A stretch of DNA of 64,000 nucleotides from Equus caballus (lineage: Eukaryota; Chordata; Mammalia; Perissodactyla; Equidae), in assembly GCF_041296265.1 (NCBI RefSeq), contig NC_091693.1, positions 21,080,001-21,144,000 of the forward strand, read 5' to 3'. A program made the translations under genes and the position numbers. Below the pieces are notes generated by a model that searched no databases, had not been told where the DNA came from, and saw only the letters and a program-made list of their open reading frames with translations. Shown here in pieces: positions 12,261-25,600 of the stretch; position 1 is the stretch's first letter, and each line of letters opens with the position of its first letter.

Positions 12261-12429
12261 AGCTAACAGAATCCTGACGGGAAGCCTTTTGTGAACTCTG
12301 AACCCAGGCTTGCGTCAGGACTTGTGGCTGTGTTAACAGAAAGTTTCTGCTCACAATTTCTCCTAAGACTTGGAGGGGCCAGTCCCAGAGGCCACAGAAC
12401 TTTTTCCCTCAGATTGGAATGAGGCAAGA

Positions 12430-13300
12430 ATGGCTACTCTTAGCACTGCTATCAAACTATATACCGTAGATCCCTCTCAGTGCAAGGAATGCAAGAAATA
12501 GAAATAAGAGCTCTCCAGGTCATAAAGCAAGAAGAAAAACAGATTATTCACAGACAATATGATTGTGCCCTAGAAAATTTACAGTTATGCACAAAGAAGC
12601 TGCCAAAACCAATAAAAGAGTTTGGCAAAGTGTTAAGACACTCTTTCAAATTACAAACTTCCTTTGCAATGCTATGTATTAGCCAACGACAATGAGAAAT
12701 TATTATTTTTTTCCTGCAGGGAAAGACTCACCCTGAGCTAACATATGTTGCCAATCTTCCTCTTTTTAAAATTTTTTTCCCTAAAGCCCCAGTGTGTGAT
12801 TGTATATCCTAGCTGTAAGGCATTCCAGTTCTTCTATGTGAGCTGCTGCCCCCACATGGCAACTGACTGACGGGTGGTGTGGTTCCTCTACCAGGAAGCA
12901 AACCCGGGCTGAGGAAGCAGTGAGCACCGAGCTTCAACCAGTAGGCCATCATGACCGGCTCTGAAGATTGTTTTTAAAGACACAATTTACAGTACCTGAA
13001 GCTATGAAATAAATTGGATGAAATATATGTAAGTCCTGTACATTGTAAAAAATAAATATTTTTATTTATTTTAAATATTGCTTAGATAAATGAAAGAAGA
13101 CCTAAATAAATGGAGGTATATGTCATGTTCATGGATTGGGAGACTCAATATTGTAGGATGGCAGTTTTCCCAAAGTGATGGATAAATTCAATGCAACCTC
13201 AAATTCTCAGTGAGAGCTTCTGTAGAAATTGACAAGCTAATTCTAAACTATGGAAAGAAAAGCAAACAACTAGAGTTTTCTAAGAAATCTTGAAAACTGG
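12430..13300 (+). mobile_element. L1 ORF2 relic interrupted by a SINE
   Basis: 12480-12665 (AAGAGTTTGGCAAAGTG type) and 12965-13290 (TTCATGGATTGGGAGACTCA, TTCAATGCAACC) are consecutive parts of L1 ORF2 in sense. They are split by the ERE-type SINE at 12720-12962. Confidence 0.6.
12720..12962 (-). mobile_element. ERE-type tRNA-derived SINE (ERE2/ERE3-like)
   Basis: Reverse-strand head GAGCCGGTCATGATGGCC with a B-box-like GGGTTTGCTTCCTGG, and a tail related to other EREs (AGGAAGATTGGCAACATATG, TTAGCTCAGGGTGAG on the minus strand). Confidence 0.65.
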
Positions 13301-14269
13301 CAATTAATCCTTTGACGGGGACACTTCCAGTTCCTGTCCCATTGTCCCAGGGGTCCCACCTCTTCCTGCACAGCCACCAGTTACAAGGGACACACATCTC
13401 CGCCATATCCTGTAGCAGGTTCCTTTCTCCAACAACTCCAGAGGGCTTCCAGTGGGGGAGGATTCCCCACGTGGTGGTCCTCATTCCATGGCACCAAAAC
13501 CCCCAGCAGAGGGGTCTGCATGGGCAAAGCCCCAGAGGCAGGGCAGAGCTTGTCATGTTCCAGAACCGTGAGGGGAAGTGTAGCCAGGCAAGGGAACAGC
13601 TGTCCACAAGTCAGTCATGGAGGCCATGGGGTCACTATGGCAAAGTGGACACTTGCTCTCTCTCCTTTCCTTCTCCCTACAAGCACATCCCACAGGAAAT
13701 CCCAGCTGTCCTCTTGAGAGCACACCGCGGTCCGGGCCCTCTGCCGTCTTATGTGTGCTGCCCCACTGACTCCTCATGACCTCCCACCTTCAGAGTCCTG
13801 GTCACATCCCTTCTGCCAATTCCATCTAGATTTCTATTCTCCTGCTGCCTTGTCCAGCTCCCCACTTTCAGGAAGGACACTCTTGTCCTGGTCTGTCAAA
13901 CTCACCTCGCTGTCTCATCTCAGAAGAGAGTAGGACTTATCCCTGTATGTTTGGAGAAATGAAGGACAGGGTAAGTGACTGAAAGACCACCTCCCCGTAT
14001 TTGCAAGAAACATAACTGAAACTGAAGGATGAGAAAGGTGGAAATGACAAGATGTCAACAGACAGACCATGGAAGAACTAAACAGGAGAGAACTGGTGTC
14101 ACTGTCTTAACATCAGATGAGTGAGTTCTGGAGGCAAAGAGTGTTAGGAATGGGCACTTCATAAAAGCCAAAGGTTTAGTCCCCGCTCCCGAAATATAAA
14201 ATTCTAAACCTGTATACGTCTACAATAGAGTCTCAAAACACACATAGTCACGGAATTACAGCACCTGTC
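13300..14269. other. Spacer without recognised gene
   Basis: No Siglec exon or identifiable repeat is seen. The sequence is CT/CA-rich around 13660-13930. Open frames here lack family features. Confidence 0.5.
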
Positions 14270-14862
14270 ACAGGGAGCTCCAGGTGCTGAGACACTCATT
14301 GTCTCCCCACTGGACAGTGACTTTTGGAGCAGCCTCAGGGCTGCTTTGTGACCTCATGAGCAGAGAGGTGTTGTCTACCATGTGGACGCTGAGGGAGGAA
14401 GGACAGTTGACCCCCTCACACCCCAGCCTCCCCCATCTCCCACATCCTTACATCCCAGCCCTGGACCGTCCTCCATAGACACCTACAGCCTGTGACTCAG
14501 AGGATCTGACCACAAGGCACCCAATTTCACTTCACAGAAGATGCCCCTGAGAGGAGGGGCATCAAGAGGGAGGCAGGAGATGCGGCTCAGGCCCTGTGTG
14601 GGGTGTGGATTTGGGTGAGGGTCTCATCCTCCCTGGTCCAGGGCCCCAGGAGTGGATCTGGTTGGTGGCTGGTTGACTCCAATGTTGTCCCGGCGATGAC
14701 AAGTGTCTGGGGTGAAGTTCCTCCTCTGAGGAGGGCCACTGTTCTGACTTCACCCTCAGTTTCCTGTTGGAACCTCCTCTAAATCTTGAAACTTTTACTT
14801 CCTTAGAGAGAACCTTGAGAAACAGATTTTCTTGGCACACCTGGTGCATCCAACCCCAGACA
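14270..14862 (+). promoter_or_regulatory. SIGLEC7/8/9-type 5' flank, copy 1
   Basis: Shared with 46300-46865 and 52500-53080: CTCATTGTCTCCCCACTGGA, ACCTCATGAGCAGAGAGG, CCTCCCTGGTCCAGGG and GTTCCTCCTCTGAGGAGG are landmarks in the same order. No TATA box is evident. The ETS-like octamer seen in the other two copies (ACTTCCTC) is AGTTCCTC here (14716-14723). Confidence 0.65.
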
Positions 14863-16357
14863 TGTTGCTGTTGCTGCTGCTGCTGCTATTGGCCCTGCTC
14901 TGGTGGAGGAAGGGGGCCGAGGGCAAGAGGGAGCCCAGGAAGCATTACCCACTGCAGGTGCAGGGGTCAGTGATGGGGCAGGATGGCTTGTGTGTTTTCC
15001 TGTCCTGCTCCTTCTCCTACCCCTGGAATGTCTGGGTTATCTTTATACCGGCTCACGGCTACTCGTTCCAGGAAGGGATCAATCCAGACCAGGATGTTCC
15101 AGTGGCCACAAACAACCCAGATCATGAATTGCAGAATGAGACCCAGCGCTGATTCCACCTTCTTTGGGACCTCCATCTTTGCAACTGCCCCCTGGACATC
15201 AGAGATGTTGGGAGGGGGGACAACGGTTCATACTTTTTTCAAGTAGAGAGAGGAATTATAAAATGGAGTTAGATATCTAACCATCTCATGTACACATGAT
15301 GGGTAAGTTTTGGCACCAGGAGATGCCACAGGGGGAGGACACGGGGGTCCTTGGGCTGAGCTCGGATCGGACTCTCCATCCTTGGAAAGGGTTGGGGTAC
15401 TGTGTGTTGGGGCTCAGAGGGAGGAGCTGGACCAAAGCTTGATGCTTCTCTCAGGCCCGAACCTCGAACCCTCCCTCCTGATCCACATGTCTCCCTGTCT
15501 CCTCACCAACTTTGACCCGAGTGACCAACATTTCCATCCCAGGGACCCTGAATTGTGGCTGCCCCAGGAACTTCACTTACTCTGTGCCCTGGGCCTGTGA
15601 GTGGGAGACACCTCTCATCTTCTCCTGGATGGGAGCCTCTGTCTCCACCTCATTCACTCCTCGCTGTTCACCTTCATCTGAGCCCCAGGACCATGGCACC
15701 AGCCTCACCTGTCAGGTGACCTTGCCTGGGGATAGAGTGACCACGACAAGGACCATCTACCTCAACGTGTCCTGTGAGTGCTATACCAGGACACACGAGT
15801 CCCTGATGGGGTCTCGTGGGCAGTAGGGATGGGAGGTCAGGGCCTTGGATGCTGGTGTTGGGTCCCAGCATCCAGGCTGGGAGGGGGTCAGGAGGACACT
15901 CACCTCCACACTTCCCCCACCTATGCAGCTCCTGGGGAAAATGATCAATGTCCAGCCAGCCTCCACCACTGATGCAAGAAAACCATGTCTTTCTGTCCCA
16001 GACTCTCCACAGGCTTGATCTTCACCATCTTCCCAGGAAACAGCACAGGTGAGACATGGCTGGGCTGCAGGGAGCTTGGCCTCTTCCAGCTCAAGGCAGG
16101 ACCAGGTCCCTGCCTCACCCTGGACTCACCCCAGTGACCAGAGACCCTCTCGTGTGTGAACCCAGTGGTCCCTCCCATCCTCAGCCCCCATGGCCTCTGT
16201 GAGCAGCTGTCCCCGTTGACTCCTCACTCCCCTCAGACTTCTCCACCCACCTCGGCTCCACAAGGAGAACAGGGCGACATTCACAGTGCAGAGCTCACCT
16301 CTCGAGACCCCTTATCACCCGTCTACTGACGATTTCTCCAACCTCATCTTTTAATTT

Positions 16358-16765
16358 TCTTTAACAACTGTTTATTTAAGGATTTTCTAGCACATAATAT
16401 ATTCACATGGTCAAAAATTCAAAATGCACAGTAGAATCTGTCCTCAGATGCCCAGTCCCCTCCTGGGAAGTGACCAGTGTCCATAGACTTCTCTGAGCCA
16501 TGGCTTGTTCAACTAAAGGATCTTAGGGACCATTTGATATCATTAGTACACACTGTCCTCATTCTTCTCCATGACTGTGAAGTATTCCATGGCCTGGATG
16601 GACTCTGGTTCTGTCTGCTCTTCTGTTAATGGAATACCGTGGCATTCATTTTATTCATTTATAACCTAAACGCTGCAACGAATAATTGCGTATCTACTTT
16701 CTCATGTGTGTGTGTATGCCTTTGGATAAATTCCTAAAAATGAAAGAGCTGGCTCATGTATTCTT
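16358..16765. mobile_element. Old L1-like fragment shared between paralogous introns
   Basis: Aligns with 54565-54990 in the equivalent intron of the intact SIGLEC8-like gene (TAATATATTCACATGGTC, GATGCCCAGTCCCCT, CAGTATTCCAT). It was therefore present before the two genes diverged. Confidence 0.6.
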
Positions 16766-16769
16766 TCTA

Positions 16770-17800
16770 CATTTTTTTTTTGATTGAGGTGTAACTGACA
16801 TATAACATGTAACAGTTACAGGCTTACAATATAACAATTCAATATTTGTATACATTGTGAAATGATCACCACCATTAGTCTAGTTAACATCCGTCACCAT
16901 ATATAGCTACGGAAATTTGTTTTCCTTGTGATGGGAACTTATAGCATCTCTCTCATAGCAACTTGCAAATATGCAATACTGTATTGTTAACTAGGGTCAC
17001 CATGCTGTACATTATATCCCCATAACATATTTATTTTATACCTGGAAGCTTGTACCCCCTACCCCTTGCCTCTGGCAACCACCAACCTGTTCCCTGTATC
17101 CAGGAGCTTGTTTTTTTTTTCTTTTTAGATTCCACATATAAGCGAGATCATACAGTATTTATCCTTCTCTGACTGACTTATTTCATTTAGCATAATACCT
17201 CAGGTTTCATCCAGGTTGTCACACACGAAAAGACTTCATTCTGTTTATGAGTCAGTAGCATCCCGTTGTATATATATACTGCATCTCCTTTATCCATTCG
17301 TCTGTCACTGGGCACTTAGGTTGCTTCCAAGTGTTGGCTATTGTGGATTATGCTGCACTGAACATGGGGTGGAGTATATATAACTTTTCAAAGAAGTGTT
17401 TTCATTTTCTTCAGATATATACCAGGAAGTGGAATCACCTGATCATATGGCATTTCGATTTTAAATTTTTTGAGGAACCTCCATATGGTTTCTGACAGTG
17501 GCTGCACCAATTCACATTCATACCAACAGTGCGCAAGGGTTCGTTTTCTCTACCTACATCCTCTATTTTTGAAAAATGTGCCCACATTGTTTTCCATCGA
17601 GGGTGGAGAAGCTGACATCCCCTCCAGCAATGGGTGAAGTGTAGGTGTTCTCCCTGCCTCACCAAACCAGGGGGAGGGGTGAAACTTTTAGGTCTTTGAC
17701 CATATTGGCATCTCCGTGGAGGTTTGATTGTCTTTTCTCTTGTTATGCATGATGTTGCACATGACTTTATACAATAAAGAGTCATCTGTGTTTCTTTTGT
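16770..17800 (-). mobile_element. L1 3' end, antisense
   Basis: Typical antisense L1 3' landmarks: GTGAAATGATCACCACCAT, CACCATGCTGTACATTAT, TTCCACATATAAGCGAGATC, GGTTGCTTCCAAGTGTTGGC and GAGGAACCTCCATATGG. It sits in the pseudogene intron and is absent from the paralogous intron at 54990. Confidence 0.8.
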
Positions 17801-18061
17801 TCTGTGACTGTCTCTTTACGTTCTCTGCTCATCTATGGAGTGGCTTGATTTTTCTTATTCACTCTTGGAAACTTTTTTCAAGTGAGAGGAATTAGCCGTT
17901 GTTCTGTCGTAAGAGTTGTGACTTTCCTCGGTATGCCGTCACCTTTTCCTTGGTGGCCAGTAATTGTTACAATGCTTAGGGATCTATTTACGGGTGTGGT
18001 CACATTTATCAACCTCTTCTCTATGGTCTGCTTCTCCCACTTTGTGTATAAAAACAACTCT

Positions 18062-18312
18062 TGGGGCAGGCCCGGTGGCGCACAGCGGTTAAGTTCGCAC
18101 GTTCCACTTCTCAGCGGCCTGGGGTTCACCGGTCTGGATCCCGGGTGCCGACGTTGCACTGCTTGGCAAAAGCCATGCTGTGGTAGGCGTCTCATGTATA
18201 AAGTAGAGGAAGATGAGCACGGATGTTAACTCAGGGCCAGTCTTTCTCAGCAAAAAGAGGAGGATTGGCAGTAGTTAGCTCAGGGCTAATCTTCCTCAGA
18301 AAACAAACAAAC
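18062..18312 (+). mobile_element. ERE1 tRNA-derived SINE
   Basis: Head GGGGCAGGCCCGGTGGCGCA, B-box-like GGTCTGGATCCCGGG, body GTAGAGGAAGATGAGCACGG, AGTTAGCTCAGGGCTAATC and an A-rich tail. Diagnostic of perissodactyls. Inserted in the 14863 pseudogene intron. Confidence 0.88.
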
Positions 18313-18329
18313 AGCTCCCCGCTTTTCCT

Positions 18330-18720
18330 CCTGTGGCCTCATCTCAGAAGGCCCACCCCCACCCCAAATCTTCACTCCCTTTCCTTCGAACCTTGCAGGT
18401 CTATTTGTTTTTCCGTGGACATGCACAGGCCTTGGTCATCTTTGCACTCTCTCTGCTTCCTGACTACAATGCCCTTCCACCCTCTCAGCATCATCTTGCT
18501 GCCCCTGCTTACCCCTCACACTTGACTTCACAAAGCTGCCTCCTCCAGGGAGCCCTCCTCGCCCTGCCAGTCTCATTTACATTGCTATCCTCAAACCTCC
18601 TGCAGCCCAGTGTCACCTCCATCACATGTGTCATGTGGTGTGAGCACCTGTTCCCGGGTCCCCATTCCCCACCAGACTGAGAGTTTCTAAGAGTAAGCCC
18701 CGTCAGAGACACCTCATTAA
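18330..18720 (-). mobile_element. L2-like relic
   Basis: Pyrimidine-rich antisense L2 pattern: CTTTGCACTCTCTCTGCTTC ... TGCCTCCTCCAGGGAGCCCT ... CCAGACTGAGAGTTTC. Weak but characteristic. Confidence 0.45.
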
Positions 18721-20159
18721 ATCAGTAAACTTATGTCAAGCGAAGGCAGAAATGAAGCACAAGAATTTTCAGGGTCAATCTGTGTTCTAAGCGAAGGAAA
18801 CACGGGATCCTTTGGGGCTGACAACTTGTAAGGACATCTTATAAAGCCCAAGACCCCCCTGCTGTGCTTCCTGGGTCCTGAATCCAGACAGACAGTCCAT
18901 CAGGACAGAGATGAAGCTACGTCATGGAATGCAGAGAAAGATGGGGCCTGAGCAGTGAGTTCCTGCCCACTCCCTCTCTCTGGGTCCGTCTCCCAGAGTC
19001 TGGGTCTCTGTCAGTCTCCATCTGTGTATCTGAGTCTGACCCTCTCAGCCAATATCCATCTGTATCCTTCCTCTTTCTCTTGACCTCTTTGTCTCTCTGA
19101 CCCTCTGTCTCTTTTTCTCAAGCACCTATGGCCCTGGAGAATGGCTCATCTCTTTCAGTCCTGGACCACCAGTCCCTGTGCCTGGTCTCTGTTGTTGACA
19201 GCAACCCACTCGCTAGGCTGAGCAGGGCCCGGGGGAGCCTGACCCTGAGCCCTTCACAGGCCTCGAACCCTGGAGTGCTGGAGCTGCCTCGAGTACGTGT
19301 CAGAGATGAAGGGGAATTCTCCTCTGAGGTCAGAACCCTCTGGGCTCCCAGCACTTCTTTCTGATCCTCTCCCTGCAGAGCGAGTGTCCAGGTGCTGCAC
19401 ACTGGGCCCCAACCACCCAACGCCCTTCAGCTCACTGGTCCCTGAGCAGGTGTCCCCAGAGCCCTCTGTCTGAGCACTGGAAGATCAGAGTGTGGGGAGT
19501 AGTGAGGCCCAGACACAGGTGGTCATGCCTCCAGTGATGGAGGAGGGCTTAGAGAACCAATGTCTAGAGTCCTGCTGGGACTGGAAAGACACAAGATTGT
19601 GGTGGAGCAGATGGATCCTTCCTTGTCCCACTTACCTGCGGGGAGTTCAGGACCTGTGGCAGACATGGTCCTGGTTCCCATCAGGGAAGTGGCTTTGACG
19701 ACTCTGCCCCTCCACCTCTGCCTCATCTTCCTCATGTGAGCATTGTCCCAGGGTGAAGGGGAGGTGTGGGGAGGGTAGTGGGCATGTGGCTTGGCCCCAG
19801 AACCTGTCTTAGAGGGGCCCAAAAGGATCAGGGGTCCAGGCATGGAGGAGACTGACAGGGGCGGGGTAGGAATGGAGAATACCCAGTGGGAGCTCCAGTG
19901 ACTTACCCACCAGGTGTCCAGGATGGTAAGCACTTGCTGTCCTCCACACCTGCCCTCTCCCACCTCAGTCACACTCAGCATCTAAAAGGGAAGAAGGGGT
20001 GAGTCTGCTGCCCTCTGCTCCATGATCCAACAGGAGTGAAAGACCTGGTCTCTCCTTTCAGAAAGAGGTCCTGCAGGAGGAAGGCAGCCAGGCCAACGAG
20101 GGGTGGGGGGAGTGGAAGATGCAAACATCATCCCGGCTTAATCCCTCAGGTGAGTGACC

Positions 20160-22900
20160 TGGATGTCTCACTACCCAACATCCCATCACACACCTCCATC
20201 AGGATTGGTCCACTCAGCGTGCTCAAAGTGGAGCTGCCACCTTTCCCCCCAAATGGACTTCTCTGCTGCGTTCCCCACCACAGTGATGACACTGTGGCCC
20301 CATCTCTAAGACCAGAAACAGAGTGTGGCTGTCCACTTTACCTCCCTCCCTTCACCCCTATGCATCCATCCATAAGTGTTGACCATCCTTCCTCCTACAC
20401 AACTTATCTTGATGCCTGTCTCCTCCCCATCCTGACTTGGTTCTTCCTGGGGCCTCATTTTTTCTCTGGGTCTCTGAACCCATCTCACCTCCTGCTTCCA
20501 TCTCTTTCCTTAATACAGGCCTCTAGATTGTGTTTCCAGAGACCATTACCGTCTACTCAATGCACAGTGTGAACAGCTACATGTCCTCTCCATGGCCAGA
20601 GACCGAGCTTCAAACACCACAGTCTGGACTTGAAGGCCAGGTGTGGTCTGTCCCCTGCTTGACTCTCCCCCAGATTCCTCCCTCTACCTGCATCTGGCAA
20701 TGTCTCCACTCCCAGCTGGGCCAAGGCCTCTTTGACTCTGAGACTTTGTATGTGCAGTTCCTTCTCCTGAAATGCCCCTCCCTCTCCATTCCTGCCTCTC
20801 AGAGTCCTGCTCATCCCTCAGGTTCAGTCTTAAATGTCACCCAGTGTGTGTGTGTGTGTGTATTTTTGTATGGTTCTCGGCAGAGTGATATTCAGTCATT
20901 TATCATAGACTATTAAGCAAGTATTACAGAAGACCTACTATGTGCCTACATTGTTGTGGGTGCTGGGAGGTGCATCGGTGAACACACATCCAAGATCTCT
21001 TGTCAAAGAAGTGGGAATTTTGAAGACAAGAAAGATAAAAATCAAATAAATAAATAAGAGCTAACGTTAGAGCATGTTTGATGGTAAAGTCTGTTTGGAG
21101 AAAAATCATGCAGAGAAAGGAGCACGTGACATCTTGGGGGCAATTTTCTACATCTGAGAATGTTAGGTGTGATGTTGGAGCAAAGACTTAAGATGGCAAA
21201 AAGGTAGGTTCTGCATTTGCCTGAGACAAAATTATCCAGGAAAATGAAGAGAGAGGACACCAAGTGGAATAGTTGGAGTTAGAAGCATGCCTAGTGTGTT
21301 GGGAAAACAGGAGGAAGAAGTTTGACAGCAGGGAGAGGCTAAGGGAGGGGGAAGCTGGGAGGATAGTGCAGACCACTTGCTGGTGCAGAGCAGGAAACGC
21401 AAGAATCTGGAAGCCTTGGAGGATATGATTTTACTTTCATTTTCACAGGATCCCCATGGAGCTCTCTTCGTAAAAGGCCAAAGTGGGTTCACAGCGGCCA
21501 CCAGATATTGGGAAGGGATTGCTGAATTCTCTAGGCAGGAGGTGATGGTGACTGGAACCATGGAGGTGGGGTGGAGAGTGAGGGTTTATGTTTAGATGTA
21601 TCATGAAGATGGAACTAACAGAGTTTTCTAACGGATGTGGGAGTAAGAGAGAGGGAGGAGCAAGGATGATGCCCAAATGTTTCCCTTAAAGAATTGGAAG
21701 GATGGAGTTGTGTTCCACGGAGGATGTCAGAGAGTAGGGTTTGGAAGGATGATGTTCATTCTGAGAAGCCACTTGACATCCAACTGGTGACATCAGTGAG
21801 AGAGCTGGATACGAAAGTCTAGAGGTTGGGAGAAGGCTTCAGGCTGGAGAGGTGAGGATGTAGAGCCATGTAACTGATGAAAACACATGAGGCAAAAAAG
21901 GGCTGATTCACACAAAGAAGAGAAGGGGACAAGGAAACATGTCTGTCCTTGGTGATCCCAACATAGCAGGTTTAATGAAGAGGCAGGAAAGTAGTGCAGA
22001 CTTGATTGGAAAAAGTTCAGGATAGAATTGGAGGAGGGGAGAGAGGAAGAGTGGTACTTACAACGCTTTGAGGAGTTTTGCTCAAAAGAGGAACAGAGAA
22101 ATTGGTCTGTGAAGGAGGGTTTTTCTATGCATTCTCCCTGGAGACAGCATCTCTCTGATTTCCCACCTGTGTTAGCTTCCTTGGGCCACTGTCACAAATG
22201 ACTACATACTCTGTATCTAAAACAAAAAATTTATTCTCTCACAGTGTTAGAGGCCAGAAATCCATGGATATTTTCCTTCTGTCTTTGTAAGTTCTTGACT
22301 GAGACTCCTGTAACACAAGAGAGATTAACAAAAGAAATGCAAACATATGTATTTAATGTGAGTTTTATGTGGCACTGGAGCCTTCATAAGGAAATGAAGA
22401 GCAAATTAGTGGTTAAAATTGAGTATTTTCCTGCTAGATCTGATGCAAAGTGGAAAATCGTGCAGAAATAGGATAGGACAATGAGTGTGAGCTAAGTGCG
22501 GTAAACTGGGAGAAACTGAGCAAGCCCTGTTCCTCAGATTCTTCCTTGATCTTAGGAGATAATATGCTCCTTTCCTCTGGATACAGGGAGGGAGCATCTC
22601 AGTGAGGGTTAACGACCTGCTTCAAGAGAAGGTCAGAAAGTCCTTCCTGCACATGATGTTTCTCAAATTCCTCCAGCTTGAAATAGTCAATATGCAAAGG
22701 TGCCACATCTTGGGGCATCTCCAAAGACCCTTTTTCCTTATAGAGGAACATTTTCAAGGTAGAGGGATTAAGACCCAGGTATCTGGGGTGGTTGCTCTTC
22801 TAACATGACCTTTTGCACCCTTGAATGCCCCCATCTCACTTGTGGACCTTGCCCCTTTGAATCTGCTTTTCTATACTCTTTCCCCTCCTCATGTTTTGTA
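20160..22900. other. Spacer after the pseudogene
   Basis: 20560-20850 is L2-like (TGGCAATGTCTCCACTCCCA, TCCTGCTCATCCCTCAGGTT). A GT run lies at about 20844-20861. 22170-22260 looks like the start of an ERVL/MaLR-type LTR (CACAGTGTTAGAGGCCAGA). The rest has no recognised gene, and no ITIM exon for the 14863 pseudogene was seen. Confidence 0.45.
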
Positions 22901-25600
22901 AAAGCCATTATGAAGAGACTAAGTGTTACAGACTGGGAGAATATATCTTCAAATATATATCTAATGGTGACTTGTATCTGGAATATATCAGAACCCTCAA
23001 AACAAAATGTAAGTAAGAACACAAACAAATGAATCCAGTTAAATGTATATATTAAAAAACAGCTACTCAACAACAACAAAACAAACACCCTTATATAAAA
23101 ATTGGCCAAGGATTCGAATAGACATTTCTCCGAAGATGTATGAATGTGCAATAAATGCAGGAAAATACGATCAACATTCTAACATTAGGGAAGTGTAAAT
23201 TACAATCACACAGTGAGGGCTTCCTTTCACACCCATTAGGATGGCTATTTTTAAAAATTAACTAAAAAGCAAACAAAATTCAAAACAGAGACAACAAGAG
23301 TTGGCAAGAATGCGGAGACCGAAGAACTCCTATGTTTTCCTTTTCAGATTGCAAAATGTTGCATCTGCTGTGGAGAATAAAATGGCAGTTCCTCAAATGA
23401 TTAAAAACAGAATTATTATGTGGTCTTGTAATTTCATTTTTGGATGTGTACAAAGAATCGAATGCAGGAACTTGAACAGATACCTGCACATTCTTGTTTG
23501 TAGCAGTATTACTCACAATCACAAAAAGGTGGAAGCAACCCGAGTGTCCATACACAGAGGAATGGATTAACTAAATGTGCAAAACACATACAATGGAATG
23601 TTATTCAGCCTTAAAATGGAAGGGAATTCTCACACGTGCTACAAGGTGGTTTGAAGACATCATACTAAGTGAAATAAGCCAGTCACAAAAGGAGAAATAC
23701 TGTAGTTTCCACTTAAATGGAATATCTGGAGTAGGCACATCCACAGACACTGATATAAAAGAATGGTGGTGGCCAGGGTCCTGGGCAGGAAGAATGGAGT
23801 TATTCATGTAATGGGCACAAAGTTTCAGTTTGGGAAGATGAAAAAAGTTCTAGAGTTAAATGGTGGTGATGGTTGTACAACAATGTGGATCTACCTAAGG
23901 CTACTGACCTGAAAAATTAAAAAAGGTTAAAATAGTAAAATTTTTGTTACGTACATAATACCGTGTAATAATTTAAAAAGAAGCCAAAGAATTAGACACT
24001 TCACCAAAGAAGAAAAAAATGGATGATGAACAACCACATGAAAACAGGCTCAACATCACTTGTCACTAGGAAATAACAGGTTAAACCTGGGATACAATAT
24101 ACATCTATTAGAGTGACTAAAAGGCTAAACATCAAGAAAAATAAAACAAATTTTGGTAATAGCAAATGCTAATAAGGATGTGGAGCAGCCAGAACTCGCA
24201 CACATTCCTGGGAGGAACACCAGTGATACAGCCAATCTGAAGAACAGTTTGGCAATTTCATATAAAGTTAAACCTACATTTTCCATACACCAGAACACTC
24301 TGACTCCCAGGTGTTTACCCAAGAGAAATAAACTGTATGTTCCCATAAAAACCTGCATGTGAATATTTATAGGAGATTTATTTATAGTCACTGCAAACCT
24401 GGAAACAACCCAGATGTTCTTCAGCTGTAAGTGTATAGAAGAAGGAACACGTTGAAACAATGGAGTATCAGTGAGCAATTAAATTGAGTAAATCGTTGAC
24501 ACATACACCCAATCAGATGGAGAACCCTTGAATGCATTATGCCAGGTGAATGAAGCCAGACTTTGAAGACAATATTTTGTCTGATTACATTACAAAAAGG
24601 ATGGAGAACAGATCAGCATTTCTTCAGGGGTTATGGGTGGAGGGAGGATTTGGCTCCCCAGGGACAGCACGAGGGAACGTCTTGGGTGAGGGCTCTCTTC
24701 AGGATCTTGACTGTGGCTCTGATTACATCTGTCAAACCTCATAAAGTTGTACATGATAAAAAGTGAATCTACTGTATCTAAATTTAAAATGAATTGAAAA
24801 ACACAAAGATATTCCATTACACGCCAACTACAATATTAAAATGTAATAGACTGATAATACAAAGTGCTAATGATGGGGTGAGGCTGCTAGAATTCTGGAA
24901 CATTGCAGATAAGATTGGAAAGTTGAAAACCATTCTGAAAAACACTGACAATTTCTACTAGAGTTAAACGTGTGGTTACTCTTTGAGCTAACAATTCCCC
25001 TCCTTGTGTGTACTCATGGGGATGAAAAATGTCCGTAAAAAGACTTACGCCTTAATATTTATTGACAGAAACTCGAAAATCTCAAATTTCTGTCAACAGG
25101 TGAATAAACACATGACTATACTGTGCCCACAGAATGGAACTCTACACAATAATCAGACATTATGAACTACAGAAATACGCAACTGGGATCCATTTCAAAA
25201 ATAGTATTGTTGAGTGAGAGAATCTAGACATACATGAGTACATTTCCAGGCAATTCTCCAGTAGGCAAAATTAATTCACCAAGATAGAGAGTATATCAAT
25301 GGTTACCTGGGGTGGAGGTGGGAATGATGAGCTGAAAATAGGGTGGGAAAACTTTTTGGGGTAGTGGAAATATTCTATCTCTTGATCATGGAGGTCATAG
25401 CTGGGTTGTATACGTTTGTCAAAATTCATAGACAAGTTACTTTCAAGTGGGAACATTCTATTTTACATAAATTACAAAGTTCATTAAAGAAAAACAATGA
25501 GAACTCACTGAACCTTCCAGTCCATGAACATGGTATATCTTTCTTGACTGTGAAACCAGTTGTATTGAGGTTTCCTTTATGTGCCACATTCTTACTTTTT
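22900..25600 (+). mobile_element. Serial L1 3' ends
   Basis: At least two, probably three, successive sense L1 3' ends are seen. 22940-23990 has ACATACAATGGAATGTTATT, AGTGAAATAAGCCAGTCAC and AGTTTCAGTTTGGGAAGATG. 23990-24790 restarts at ACTTCACCAAAGAAGAAAAA. 24830-25480 has TTGAGTGAGAGAATCTAGAC and TCTTGATCATGGAGGTC. All are decayed. Confidence 0.75.

Larger units (their letters stand above)
14863..20149 (+). pseudogene. SIGLEC7/8/9-like pseudogene
   Basis: Signal plus V-set exon from ATG 14863 (LLLLLLLLALLWW, LQVQGSVMGQDGLCVFLSC) is stopped by TGA at 15150-15152 where the family has QGRF, then shifts frame. The binding arginine codon is CAA (Gln, 15240-15242, SYFFQVERG). The C2-set exon (about 15510-15773) has lost its AG acceptor and about 15 nt. 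The linker (16002-16048) is 47 nt, one short. The second C2 exon (19123-19379) has lost both Ig cysteines and the core Trp (VSVVDS, LSRARG, FSSEV), with a GC donor. A transmembrane remnant ends at 19735 and a tail exon remnant is at 20062-20149. No ITIM exon was found downstream. Its 5' flank and intron repeats match those of the intact gene at 53081, showing origin by duplication. Many lesions in every exon indicate an older death than that of CD33. Confidence 0.88.

Noticed and set aside
18062-18150. tRNA-like gene
   Set aside because: The A/B-box-like head belongs to an ERE SINE, not a functional tRNA.
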